A DNA stretch of 64,000 nucleotides from CAZEHS01 sp964424355. Lineage in GTDB: Bacteria > Bacillota > Clostridia > Peptostreptococcales > Acidaminobacteraceae. Positions 56,864 to 64,000 of the stretch are shown here, in pieces. The notes under the pieces are model-generated. The model saw only the letters and a list, made by a program, of their open reading frames with translations. It made no database searches and was not told the DNA's origin. The number at the start of each line of letters is the position of its first letter. Position 1 is the first letter of the stretch. The position numbers and the translations under genes were made by a program. The stretch is taken from assembly GCA_964424355.1 (NCBI GenBank), contig CAYRIO010000017.1, positions 7,807 through 71,806 on the forward strand, given 5' to 3'.

Positions 56864-58615
56864 CTATCCTCCCATCCGCTTTTTCTGTTTGAATTTTTCA
56901 AACCCCTTCGTTCTGGCTGGTTTCCATTTCTGAATCATTTCATAGAATTCCCCAAAATCAATTGGTTTTGACAGATAGTCGTCCATCCCTGCCCCAATGC
57001 ATCTCGCCAAGTCTTCTTTCATCGCATGTGCCGTCATGGCAATGATTGGGGTTGCCCGGGACCCGGGAATCCGACGTATGATTTCAGTGGCCGTGTACCC
57101 ATCCATCGCTGGCATTTGGATATCCATCAGGATCAAATCAAAGCTCCTCTGTTTCAGTATTTCAACTGCCACGGCGCCATTTTCAGCCGTGGTGACCTCC
57201 CAGCCTTTTTTTCGGATAATCCTTTCTGCCAACAGTCTGCATCCCGGTTCATCCTCAACCAGCAGGATATGCAGGGGAGGATCTTTGGAATCTGATGACA
57301 CTGGGGGTTGCAAGAGCCCCAGTGCTTCGTCTCCCACCGCGCCCAATTCCAGGAGACAGGTGAAATAGAAAACACTGCCTTCATTCGTATGGCTTTCAAC
57401 CCAAATCGCTCCATCCATCTGTTCTACCAAACCTTTGCAGATAGAGAGCCCCAGCCCGGTTCCACCATATTGACGGGTATTGGAGTTGTCTATCTGGCTG
57501 AAGGGTTTGAACAGCAGTTCCAATTTTTCCGGCAGGATGCCGATACCGGTATCTTTCACACGGAACTCAAGCTTCGTCTTCCCTGAATCCGTCTGATTAA
57601 TCCTGCGGACAAAAACATCAATGCGTCCTGCTTGGGTGTACTTGACAGCATTCCCGATAAGATTGACCAAAACTTGCCGTAGCCTGAATGAGTCCCCTAC
57701 AAACAGATCCGGCAGATCTGCTTCGACACGGGATTCTAAGGTTAGGTTTTTTTCCTTTACAGAAAATCCGAAAAAGCTCAGAGAGTCTCCCAACACCTTA
57801 TCCAGACTGAATCTGGATTTTTCCAGTTCGATTTTCCCAGCTGCGATTTTTGAATACACCAGAATATCATCAATGACAACCATGAGGGAGGCCGAGGATT
57901 TTTTGGAGATGCGAGTATATTCCTGCTGTTCATCCGTGAGCTCCGTCATCTCCAACAGTTGGATATTGCCCATGATGACATTCAGTGGTGTCCTGATCTC
58001 GTGGCTCATATTGGCCAAAAACTGGCTTTTTGCAGCATTGGCTGCCTCAGCTTTTTCTTTTGCAACAATTAAATCCGCTTGAAATTCAAGCTCTTTATTG
58101 AGAACGATCAGCTCTGTGGCCCGTTTGTTTTTCTCTTCATTCTGATAAGCCAGCTCTTTGTTCGCAATCACCAATTCTGCGGCACGCTTTTCTTTCTCTT
58201 GATTTTGATAGGCCAACTCTTTGTTCGCAATCACCAATTCTGCGGCGCGTTTTTCTTTCTCTTGATTCTGATAGGCCAGTTCTTCATTGGCGATCAGCAG
58301 CTCCGCGGCGCGCTTTTCTTTCTCTTCATTCTGATAGGACAGCTCTTTATTTGCAATGATCAGAGCCATGGCATGCTTCTCTTTTTCGCTGTTTTGATGG
58401 GCGAGAGCCTTATTCGCAACGATCAGTTTCGCAACCCATGCTTTAATCTCCTCATTTTGAGCCAAAATTTCTTCATCCTGTGCAGAAATCTCTTCTATCG
58501 CATACTTTAGCGCAACTGCCTGGAGCTCTTTCTCTTCGCTCTGAGAGGCCAGTTCCTTATTGGCAAGAGTCAGTTCCGCTTCGTGCTTTTCCTTGGAATA
58601 GTGATCATCTTCCAT
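56864..58615 (-). CDS. Cytosolic hybrid histidine kinase with tandem coiled-coil repeats
   Basis: 583 aa from the ATG at 58615 (MEDDHYSKEK), with GGAGG eight bases upstream. No membrane helix or recognised sensor domain. Residues about 60-190 hold six copies of a 21-residue repeat of the form EKEKRAAELVIANKELAYQN, then HisKA (FLANMSHEIRTPLN), HATPase (NLIGNAVKYT, DTGIGI, GGTGLGLSI) and a receiver with Asp in FDLILMDIQMPAMDG. The catalytic core is close to the kinase at 15158-17512. Heads a three-gene signalling operon with LytS-like kinase and SARP regulator. Confidence 0.88.
   Translation of the reverse strand: MEDDHYSKEKHEAELTLANKELASQSEEKELQAVALKYAIEEISAQDEEILAQNEEIKAWVAKLIVANKALAHQNSEKEKHAMALIIANKELSYQNEEKEKRAAELLIANEELAYQNQEKEKRAAELVIANKELAYQNQEKEKRAAELVIANKELAYQNEEKNKRATELIVLNKELEFQADLIVAKEKAEAANAAKSQFLANMSHEIRTPLNVIMGNIQLLEMTELTDEQQEYTRISKKSSASLMVVIDDILVYSKIAAGKIELEKSRFSLDKVLGDSLSFFGFSVKEKNLTLESRVEADLPDLFVGDSFRLRQVLVNLIGNAVKYTQAGRIDVFVRRINQTDSGKTKLEFRVKDTGIGILPEKLELLFKPFSQIDNSNTRQYGGTGLGLSICKGLVEQMDGAIWVESHTNEGSVFYFTCLLELGAVGDEALGLLQPPVSSDSKDPPLHILLVEDEPGCRLLAERIIRKKGWEVTTAENGAVAVEILKQRSFDLILMDIQMPAMDGYTATEIIRRIPGSRATPIIAMTAHAMKEDLARCIGAGMDDYLSKPIDFGEFYEMIQKWKPARTKGFEKFKQKKRMGG
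58095..58440. repeat. In-frame 63-bp tandem repeats in the hybrid kinase gene
   Basis: About five to six 63-bp units encode the 21-residue coiled-coil repeat. The two units near 58139-58267 are nearly identical at the DNA level, implying recent duplication and possible copy-number variation. Confidence 0.8.
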
Positions 58616-58787
58616 ATAACCTACCTCCCAGCTGTCCATTACCAACAAAACACTTCCGGTTTTACGGGGTCGCTCACGCCTATCGTATCACACCAACACC
58701 CCAGATACGCTGTCCCCCTTAATAAAGGAAGCTTTTCACCGGCAGCCTGTGAATCGTGATTGAAATAGGCAGGGTCCCCCATCATTC

Positions 58788-58821
58788 ATTATACCTTTCT
58801 ACCCTGACAGGATTCTGACAA
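58788..58821 (-). promoter_or_regulatory. SARP-box-like promoter of the kinase-regulator cassette
   Basis: Minus strand TTGTCAG (58821-58815), AATC, CTGTCAG (58810-58804), then 10 bp and TATAAT (58793-58788). Repeat sequence, 11-bp period and spacing to the -10 are the same as at 54853-54886, with one base different in the upstream heptamer. Confidence 0.75.
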
Positions 58822-58832
58822 ACGCCTCCAGA

Positions 58833-58874
58833 GCCGCCAAAACCTTCATGGCGCTGGTCATGGCTGCCCGTAAA
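58833..58874 (+). pseudogene. Remnant of a LysR gene 3' end
   Basis: 42 bp match the end of the LysR gene at 51204-52106 at 38 positions and keep its reading frame (AAKTFMALVMAARK against AAKAFMALVMDARK). No further LysR sequence flanks it. It abuts the MCP terminator and the SARP-box promoter. Confidence 0.65.
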
Positions 58875-58914
58875 CAGACAGCCTGTGAATCATGGATTCA
58901 CAGGCTGTCTGTTT
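58871..58914. terminator. Terminator of the chemotaxis receptor gene
   Basis: A perfect inverted repeat starting AAACAGACAGCCTGTGAATC, with an ATG loop; the stem spans both sides of 58894 and ends in GTTTAC. It overlaps the receptor stop codon. A partial copy (CAGCCTGTGAATC) lies at 58743-58755. Confidence 0.75.
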
Positions 58915-60907
58915 ACATCTTGAATTTAGCGCCGGCCTCCGTCAACTCCTGGGCCAGTTCTGCCAGGTTCTTGCTGGCGGATGCGATTTCTTCAATGGAG
59001 GAGGTCTGGAGATGCACACCGGCCGAAACCTCTTGGGTACTGGCGGCGTTCTCTTCGGCAATGGCGGACAGGCCTGCCATGACCTCCATGATTTTTTCTT
59101 TGTTCTGGCTCATCTGCTGACTGCTGGTACTGAGAATCGCGATCAGATCCAAGGAGTGTTCGACGGATCCTGCAATGTCCTTGTACTTGGCTTCGGTATC
59201 CCGCACACTGCCTTGCTGTGCGACAATGGCTGAATTCACCTGTTCCATGGTCTTAACGGATGCCTCGGAATTCTTCATCAGTTCCGCCACAATCCCATCA
59301 ATGACCTGAGTGGATTTGGTGGACTGCTCAGCCAGTTTTCTGATTTCTTCGGCCACTACGGCAAAGCCCCGGCCGTGTTCACCGGCGCGTGCCGCTTCAA
59401 TGGCGGCATTGAGGGCCAGGAGGTTTGTTTGATCGGCAATCGTGCTGATCATATTGCTGGCTTCTCCGATCTTACGGGAGCTGTCATTGGTAAGGTTGAT
59501 CCCTTCCGAAATCGCCTGGGTCGCAACCTGGGTCTCATCCGCTTTTTTCTGGAGCAGATCGACGGACTGCAGCCCTTCGTGGACCTTGACTCGGATTTCA
59601 GCGGAAGCAGACCCCAGAGCACTGAGCCGGTCTGTCTCGCCATCAATCAGTTCGCCCAGCTCCGCAGCTTGGTGAGCGCCGCTTTCCGTTTCCTTGGCTT
59701 GATCCGTTGCCCCTTCAGCGATCTCTTCCACGGATTTTGATATTTCATTGGAGGCGGTATGCACCTGGTCAGAAACCGCCATCAGTTCTTCCGAGGAGGC
59801 GGCCACCTGTTGGGCCAACCCGACAACCGTTCCGATCAGGCTTCTGAAATTCCGTGTCATTTCATCGAAGGCACCGGCCAGCTGCCCGATTTCATCCTTC
59901 CGATTGAGAAAGGCCGGGGGCACGTCCGCTGAAAAATCTCCCTGGGCCATGGTTCTGGCATGAGCCGTAGCCGCTACAATGGGAGCCGACATCTGAACCC
60001 CCATGACCCACGAACCTCCCAGACCTAGCAATATCAGTGCCAGCGTAGTGATAGACAGCGTCATCTTCAAGGAGGACACCGGCGCCATGACTTCCTTTTC
60101 AGGAACGGTCACGCCAACCGCCCAGGATGTCCCGGCGATCGGAGCGTAGCCCATGTATTTGTTTACCCCTTTGAACCAATACAGACCATGCCCTGTTTCT
60201 CCCGAGGTCATCCGGGTCACCAGGTCCGCCAAAGCCTCCAGTTTTACGTCTTTTTTCGCTTCTTCCAGGAAATTGTACTGGCTCTTCACCATTTCCGGAT
60301 CCGGGTGAGCCTGAACGATTCCCGATTTGGATGCGATGTAGGCATAGCTGGTGCCGCCGACGGTGATCTCCTTGATGGTGCTGCTGATGAATTCTCCCGG
60401 GCGAATCGCTACGAGTGCGCCGACCAGCGCTTCCTTGAATTTCACGGGAACGGCATAGGCCATGACAACAGTTCCATCCACCTTACTGACAATCGTATCT
60501 GACACATTGGCTGTTCCCGCCAGTGCTGCCTTCACATAAGAACGGTCGGACAGGTCTTTGCTGGAACCGTCCGAATAATAGGCCATGCCCGCAGGTGTGA
60601 CAAAGGCAATCCGCGTATAGCCATTCCGTGTCAGATCGTCTGCCAGCGCCTTTGCCTTGTCCTCCATGGGATTGGCAGGGTCCGAAACCCGAGTCCGTCC
60701 GGCGATCTGTTCGAGGATACTCAGTTCTTTATCAATGTTCACAGCCACAATCGCCGCCGCATCCTGCGCTTTCCCTTCGACATTCCTCGCAATATCGTCC
60801 TGAATGGTCTTGCTGCTCATCAGTGTTGCGATGGATCCCAAAGACACACAGACGATGATCAACATCACCGCGGTCAGAGTGATCAGTTTCATTTTGATTG
60901 TTTTCAT
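58913..60907 (-). CDS. Methyl-accepting chemotaxis protein with dCache sensor
   Basis: 664 aa. Membrane helix about 8-30, extracellular double-Cache region (VTPAGMAYYSDGSSKDLSDRSYVKAALAG; GTSYAYIASKSGIVQAHPDPEMV), second helix about 288-308, HAMP, then a long signalling coiled coil with the hairpin tip EEIRKLAEQSTKSTQVIDG. dCache_1 receptors often bind amino acids or other small ligands. Sends signals to CheA and the flagellar motor, consistent with the flagellar genes here. Confidence 0.93.
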   Translation of the reverse strand: MKTIKMKLITLTAVMLIIVCVSLGSIATLMSSKTIQDDIARNVEGKAQDAAAIVAVNIDKELSILEQIAGRTRVSDPANPMEDKAKALADDLTRNGYTRIAFVTPAGMAYYSDGSSKDLSDRSYVKAALAGTANVSDTIVSKVDGTVVMAYAVPVKFKEALVGALVAIRPGEFISSTIKEITVGGTSYAYIASKSGIVQAHPDPEMVKSQYNFLEEAKKDVKLEALADLVTRMTSGETGHGLYWFKGVNKYMGYAPIAGTSWAVGVTVPEKEVMAPVSSLKMTLSITTLALILLGLGGSWVMGVQMSAPIVAATAHARTMAQGDFSADVPPAFLNRKDEIGQLAGAFDEMTRNFRSLIGTVVGLAQQVAASSEELMAVSDQVHTASNEISKSVEEIAEGATDQAKETESGAHQAAELGELIDGETDRLSALGSASAEIRVKVHEGLQSVDLLQKKADETQVATQAISEGINLTNDSSRKIGEASNMISTIADQTNLLALNAAIEAARAGEHGRGFAVVAEEIRKLAEQSTKSTQVIDGIVAELMKNSEASVKTMEQVNSAIVAQQGSVRDTEAKYKDIAGSVEHSLDLIAILSTSSQQMSQNKEKIMEVMAGLSAIAEENAASTQEVSAGVHLQTSSIEEIASASKNLAELAQELTEAGAKFKM

Positions 60908-61030
60908 GGACGGCGTTCTCCTTTAGGGTGGAAAAATGGGATATCCTTTTCACTGTCTCATGTATTCCCACTCCGGTCAACAACTAAACAGTTTTTTCCC
61001 ACGATTGTACCCTCCACGCCGCCAAAACAA

Positions 61031-61056
61031 AAAACCCTCTGGGCTGATTCAGAGGG
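61031..61056 (-). terminator. Terminator of the tungsten-cofactor gene cluster
   Basis: Minus strand CCCTCT (61056-61051) pairs with AGAGGG (61040-61035), followed by TTTTTTG; overlaps the stop of the ThiF-like gene. Confidence 0.8.
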
Positions 61057-61741
61057 CTGTCCGGTGCAACTCAATAAGGGTGTACTCCTGCTCCAGCAGA
61101 TCAATCCGGAGCACCCGGTTTCGCAGCACCTCACCCCGGCCGATCAACAGCTTGATGGTCTCTGCCGCTTGGACGGCTGCCACCAGGGCCGGTGTGAAGG
61201 AGGGGTTGCCCAGCTGTTTTTCAAGGCCCCGCTGTGTGCCGCCCCTGTACAGATGATCCAAAGTCCGGTCCCCGGGGAAGACCACCGCCACCTGCCCATA
61301 CCACCCGCCGATGGCCCCATGGACCAAGGGAATGCCCAGGATTTCTGCCGCCTGCTGGAGGATGCGCCGGTCTTCAATACTGTCCAGGGCATCCACCACC
61401 ACATCATGGCCCTGCAGCAGGCCAGGAGCACTCTCTGCCGTCAGCCATTGTTGGGAGGCTGTAACATCCACTTCCGGATTGACCATGCCCATCCGACTTT
61501 TGGCGGCGGCCGCCTTCGATTTTCCCATCAGCGCGGTTTCCGACAAGAGCTGGCGATTGAGGTTGCTCTCTTCAAACACGTCCCCATCAACGGCGGTCAG
61601 AAAGCCCACCCCCATGCGCCCCAGCATCTCAAGAACATATCCCCCCAGGCCGCCACAGCCCACAACCGCCACCCTGGCACTCTGAAGTCTCTTGATTTCC
61701 GCCAAGCTCAGCGTACCGACGCTCCGTGCGTATCGCCCCAT
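61049..61741 (-). CDS. ThiF/MoeB/HesA-type adenylating enzyme
   Basis: 230 aa from the ATG at 61741 (MGRYARSVGTL), with GGAGG eight bases upstream. Nucleotide-binding GCGGLGG at 28-34, then ESNLNRQLL, the family's R-x-x-N-R-Q-type motif, and VVDALDS. No CxxC zinc pairs are visible. It would activate the C-terminal glycine of the adjacent MoaD-like protein for sulfur transfer in molybdopterin/tungstopterin synthesis. Lies 4 bp after the MoaD-like gene. Confidence 0.88.
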   Translation of the reverse strand: MGRYARSVGTLSLAEIKRLQSARVAVVGCGGLGGYVLEMLGRMGVGFLTAVDGDVFEESNLNRQLLSETALMGKSKAAAAKSRMGMVNPEVDVTASQQWLTAESAPGLLQGHDVVVDALDSIEDRRILQQAAEILGIPLVHGAIGGWYGQVAVVFPGDRTLDHLYRGGTQRGLEKQLGNPSFTPALVAAVQAAETIKLLIGRGEVLRNRVLRIDLLEQEYTLIELHRTAL

Positions 61742-61745
61742 GGCT

Positions 61746-61970
61746 TCAACCTCCTCCCACCGGTGGAAACACTGAAACCGCATCCCCATCCTGCAGAACC
61801 CTTTCCAGCGTGGCATCCCGCCCGTTCACCAGTAAAATGGCGATATCCTGATGGGGTATTCCGAGGGCATCAATCAGCTCTAAAACCCGAGATTCCGCCA
61901 TCACTTCCATGGGGATCACCTTCCCCCTTCCCTCCCGGAGGGTAGCAAATAATCGCATTTCTATTTTCAT
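61746..61970 (-). CDS. MoaD/ThiS-like sulfur carrier protein
   Basis: 74 aa, ubiquitin-like: starts MKIEMRLFATLREGRGK and ends in FPPVGGG, with the C-terminal GG that is thiocarboxylated. The RLFATLR opening is typical of MoaD. Encoded between the radical SAM maturase and its likely activating enzyme, so probably dedicated to the cofactor of the aldehyde:ferredoxin oxidoreductase. Confidence 0.9.
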   Translation of the reverse strand: MKIEMRLFATLREGRGKVIPMEVMAESRVLELIDALGIPHQDIAILLVNGRDATLERVLQDGDAVSVFPPVGGG

Positions 61971-61980
61971 AAGCCCTCCT

Positions 61981-63021
61981 CTAGGGACAGATTACAATGC
62001 GTCTACTCCACAGACAATCAGCACAGGAGGGGGTATTCCCCCAGCACTCCGCTGTGGAGTCTGTTACATATTCACAGCCATCCACGAAATCACAATCGAT
62101 GCAGGAGGGGTAACGGCCATGAAGGACATGCTCCCGATATTTCACATAGGGGGAGCTGTCCCAAACCGCCTGCAGTCCCTTCTCTTTCAGATTTCCGAAG
62201 CTGTGCTTCACCACCTGTTTTTCACGGCCGAAAACATACTCCAGATAACTGTGAGACAGCCGGTAGCAGGGAATCACATCCCCTTCCGCGCTGATGAACG
62301 CCGCATCCTCTTCAATGAAGCTGCAGCGTCTTTCCGTCTTCAACTCACAGTTAGGAAGCGTCAGCTGAAGACCTCTTCGGAAAGAGCGGATCTGCAGCTG
62401 GTTATAGAGGACCTTCATCCGAGTGTTCTCATAACGGGTATAGAGGATCTTACCCTTGTTGGCCGCTGTCTGGGGCATCAGGTTGGAGAAAACGAGGGAA
62501 TCCACCCCCAGATCCGCTGCCAGATCCACCAAGGGGAGCGCATCAGATACATTGTCCTCCGACAGGACACACTGCAGACTCACCGTCGGCCGATTCACCT
62601 TCCATTCCCGTTTCAAAGCCTGCAGCCGCTCCACCGTATCCGTCACCGTTTTCAGTGGCACGCCGCGGATCTGCTCAAAGATCTCTGCCATGCCATCAAT
62701 CGATATCACCACCGAGTCGACGCGGCCAATCAAGGACGCCAGGATTTCATCCCCCAGGCTGACCCCATTGGTGGTCAGGATCAACCGGTACCCCTGCAGA
62801 TCCTCGATGACCCGGGTAAAATCCGGCGCACAGGTCGGCTCCCCAATCCCCCCCAGGACAATGGTCTCCAGGGCTGGCATCTCCTTAATTTCCGCCAACA
62901 GCCGCGCATAGAGAGCCCCATCCAGGTCCTGGGGCGTTTCCTGCCAGGACTGCCGGTAACAGATGGTGCAGTTCAGGTTGCACCGGTCCGACAGTTCCAG
63001 ATATAATTTTCTCAAAGGCAC
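61981..63021 (-). CDS. Radical SAM maturase of the tungsten aldehyde oxidoreductase (TOCO type)
   Basis: 346 aa from a GTG start at 63021 (MPLRKLYLELSDRCNLNC), eight bases after AAAGGAGGTG; a longer frame to 63120 passes through the upstream hairpin. Radical SAM cluster C14-x3-C18-x2-C21, GGIGEPT strand, and a Cys-rich SPASM-like C-terminus (CIDCDFVDGCEY...CWGNTPSCADCLW). Matches the family found next to tungsten-dependent AORs (tungsten cofactor oxidoreductase radical SAM maturase). Exact chemistry is not established in general. Confidence 0.88.
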   Translation of the reverse strand: MPLRKLYLELSDRCNLNCTICYRQSWQETPQDLDGALYARLLAEIKEMPALETIVLGGIGEPTCAPDFTRVIEDLQGYRLILTTNGVSLGDEILASLIGRVDSVVISIDGMAEIFEQIRGVPLKTVTDTVERLQALKREWKVNRPTVSLQCVLSEDNVSDALPLVDLAADLGVDSLVFSNLMPQTAANKGKILYTRYENTRMKVLYNQLQIRSFRRGLQLTLPNCELKTERRCSFIEEDAAFISAEGDVIPCYRLSHSYLEYVFGREKQVVKHSFGNLKEKGLQAVWDSSPYVKYREHVLHGRYPSCIDCDFVDGCEYVTDSTAECWGNTPSCADCLWSRRIVICP

Positions 63022-63047
63022 CCCTGTCACCTCCTTTCCCAAAACAC

Positions 63048-63090
63048 TTCTAAAGAGAGCCGGGGCACTTTTGTCGCCCAGGCTCTCTTT
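63048..63090 (-). terminator. Hairpin/attenuator between the AOR gene and its maturase
   Basis: Minus strand AAAGAGAGCC (63090-63081) pairs with GGCTCTCTTT (63061-63052), followed by TAGAAGTGTTTT. An imperfect terminator that would let a fraction of transcripts reach the maturase genes. Confidence 0.55.
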
Positions 63091-63133
63091 CATTCTAAAA
63101 CACCGTCCACTCAGAAACAAGCAAACTTAAAGC

Positions 63134-64000
63134 TTACAGCCCCAAGGCTTTCAATTTTTGAACGGTGGGGACGCCCGCCGTGTCCCAGCCCCGCGCCGCA
63201 TAGTATTCCGGCAGCATTTCCGATAGCTTGTTGACCCAACCGGCAGAAGGCCCTTCCTTGATTTCATCCTCAAGCAGGCGCTTGGGAAGCGTATCCTGTG
63301 AGGGGTCGATGCCAGCCTTCAGGTTATACATCCGCTCCAGATTCCAGATGCGGTCCCCTGCTTCAAAAATATCGTCCCCGGTAAGCGTGGTGCCACAGAT
63401 GGCATTCATTAGATCTGCATAGTCCGGCGCTCCCATGGCGAAGGAGGTGAACAGGCAAAGACCCAAGGAATCGATGGAAGCGGTCAGGTCTTGGAACGCT
63501 TTACACCAGCCAGCTTTCCCGTCCAACGCCAGGCGATCCAGTTTCTCCGGCAGGCCCAGAATCTCCGGCGAGATCAGGTAACCGCGGACATGGCATCCGC
63601 CCCGGTTGGAAGTGGCATACTGCAGACCTTGCCCTTGAATCCCCCGGGGGTCATACGCCGGTATTTCCAGCTTCTTGACGGTCATGGAAACCTCTGGAGC
63701 ACCATACATTTCCCCTAAGCGGTAGGAGCCAAGGGCCAGCTTAGCACCCAGCCCGTGGGTATTGGCCATGGCCTTGGTCCAATAAACCACGGCATCATTG
63801 TTGCCGAAGGCCAGCTCCGGACCATCGCCGAATTCCTCTTTCTTGATCAGGCCTCGCTGGTACAGCTCCATGGCCGCAGCCAGGGTGGAACCGGCAGAGA
63901 TGGTGTCGATGCCGATCTCGTTGCACCAGAAGTTGGCTTTGATGATATCCGGCAGGCTGTGTACACCGCAGTCGCCGCCAAAAGCCCAGATCGTTTCATA
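63134..64000 (-). CDS. Aldehyde:ferredoxin oxidoreductase (tungsten), C-terminal part
   Basis: 289 residues visible; open at the right edge (YETIWAFGGDCGVHSLPDIIKANFWCNEIGIDTISAG...). CNEIGIDTIS, the GGCHVRGYLISPEI stretch and FTSFAMGAPDYADLMNAICG match the cofactor-facing C-terminal domains of AOR family enzymes. These oxidise aldehydes to acids with ferredoxin, using tungsto-bispterin and a [4Fe-4S] cluster; in amino acid fermenters they handle aldehydes from 2-oxo acids. Adjacent TOCO, MoaD and ThiF genes support a tungsten enzyme. Confidence 0.92.
   Translation of the reverse strand, partial: YETIWAFGGDCGVHSLPDIIKANFWCNEIGIDTISAGSTLAAAMELYQRGLIKKEEFGDGPELAFGNNDAVVYWTKAMANTHGLGAKLALGSYRLGEMYGAPEVSMTVKKLEIPAYDPRGIQGQGLQYATSNRGGCHVRGYLISPEILGLPEKLDRLALDGKAGWCKAFQDLTASIDSLGLCLFTSFAMGAPDYADLMNAICGTTLTGDDIFEAGDRIWNLERMYNLKAGIDPSQDTLPKRLLEDEIKEGPSAGWVNKLSEMLPEYYAARGWDTAGVPTVQKLKALGL

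Noticed and set aside
58095..58440. CRISPR-like array from regularly spaced repeats
   Set aside because: The 63-bp units are contiguous, in frame and code for a heptad-like coiled coil; there are no spacers and no cas genes.

Overview
The window reads as a chromosomal segment of an anaerobic, flagellated, amino-acid-fermenting member of the Bacillota, most likely Clostridia. The evidence is: Shine-Dalgarno sites of the AGGAGG type throughout; some GTG and TTG starts; an ornithine-racemase-type enzyme at the left edge; a tungsten aldehyde:ferredoxin oxidoreductase cluster at the right edge; the Bacillus-like flagellar pair ylqG-ylqH; FtsEX; a fused PurL; and an FMN riboswitch with an intrinsic terminator. 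GC content looks moderately high by eye (not computed). I see no phage, insertion sequence, CRISPR array, tRNA or rRNA. The longest gene-free stretch is 58616-58912, just under 300 bp, and it is annotated below.

Layout. 1-762: end of a PLP racemase gene. 918-7866: livFGMH-livJ branched-chain amino acid ABC transporter, then a GlnK/GlnL-like two-component system; both promoters carry the same 10-bp-period direct repeats. 8050-14991: ligA and pcrA (LexA-like box), then ftsX, ftsE and an exported coiled-coil protein. 15158-17512: hybrid histidine kinase with an exported binding domain. 17671-20382: ylqG-ylqH-yaaR flagellar operon behind a sigma-28-type promoter. 20538-26504: DHH phosphoesterase, EamA transporter, Fur-controlled feoA, feoB and a Cys-rich Feo protein, and a BaiN-type flavoprotein. 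26670-27725: EF-hand-like protein behind a near-perfect sigma-28 promoter. 27804-31725: degenerate DHH protein, two CheY-like regulators, a membrane protein, FMN riboswitch plus ribU, and tpx. 31825-39915: Cache-type sensor kinase, small ferredoxin, Ppx/GppA-HD, PilZ, histidine phosphatase, HesB-like protein, Fur-boxed surface protein, methyltransferase and cupin. 40016-51047: purine operon purE-C-F-M-N-H-D with purL upstream. 51204-53620: LysR regulator and a SGNH-type exported protein. 53708-58615: envelope-type small-gene operon and a signalling cassette (cytosolic hybrid kinase, LytS-like kinase, SARP-type response regulator). 58913-64000: chemotaxis receptor and the tungsten-enzyme cluster (ThiF-like, MoaD-like, radical SAM maturase, AOR).

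The most interesting structure is regulatory. Two promoters, one in front of the hybrid-kinase/LytS/SARP cassette and one in front of the small envelope-gene operon next to it, share the heptamer repeat CTGTCAG-AATC-CTGTCA(G/T), 11-bp period, followed by exactly 10 bp and a TATA(A/C)T -10 element. This is the promoter architecture known for SARP regulators, and the SARP-type response regulator lies between the two promoters, suggesting an autoregulated sensory-envelope circuit. A second pair of matching promoters links the GlnK/GlnL-like system to the liv operon. Other notable points: a SGNH protein whose C-terminus looks like a circularly permuted ILEI/FAM3 domain, an FtsEX partner with no peptidase domain, a DHH-family protein that has lost its DHH motif, and a dispersed palindromic repeat present in three copies.
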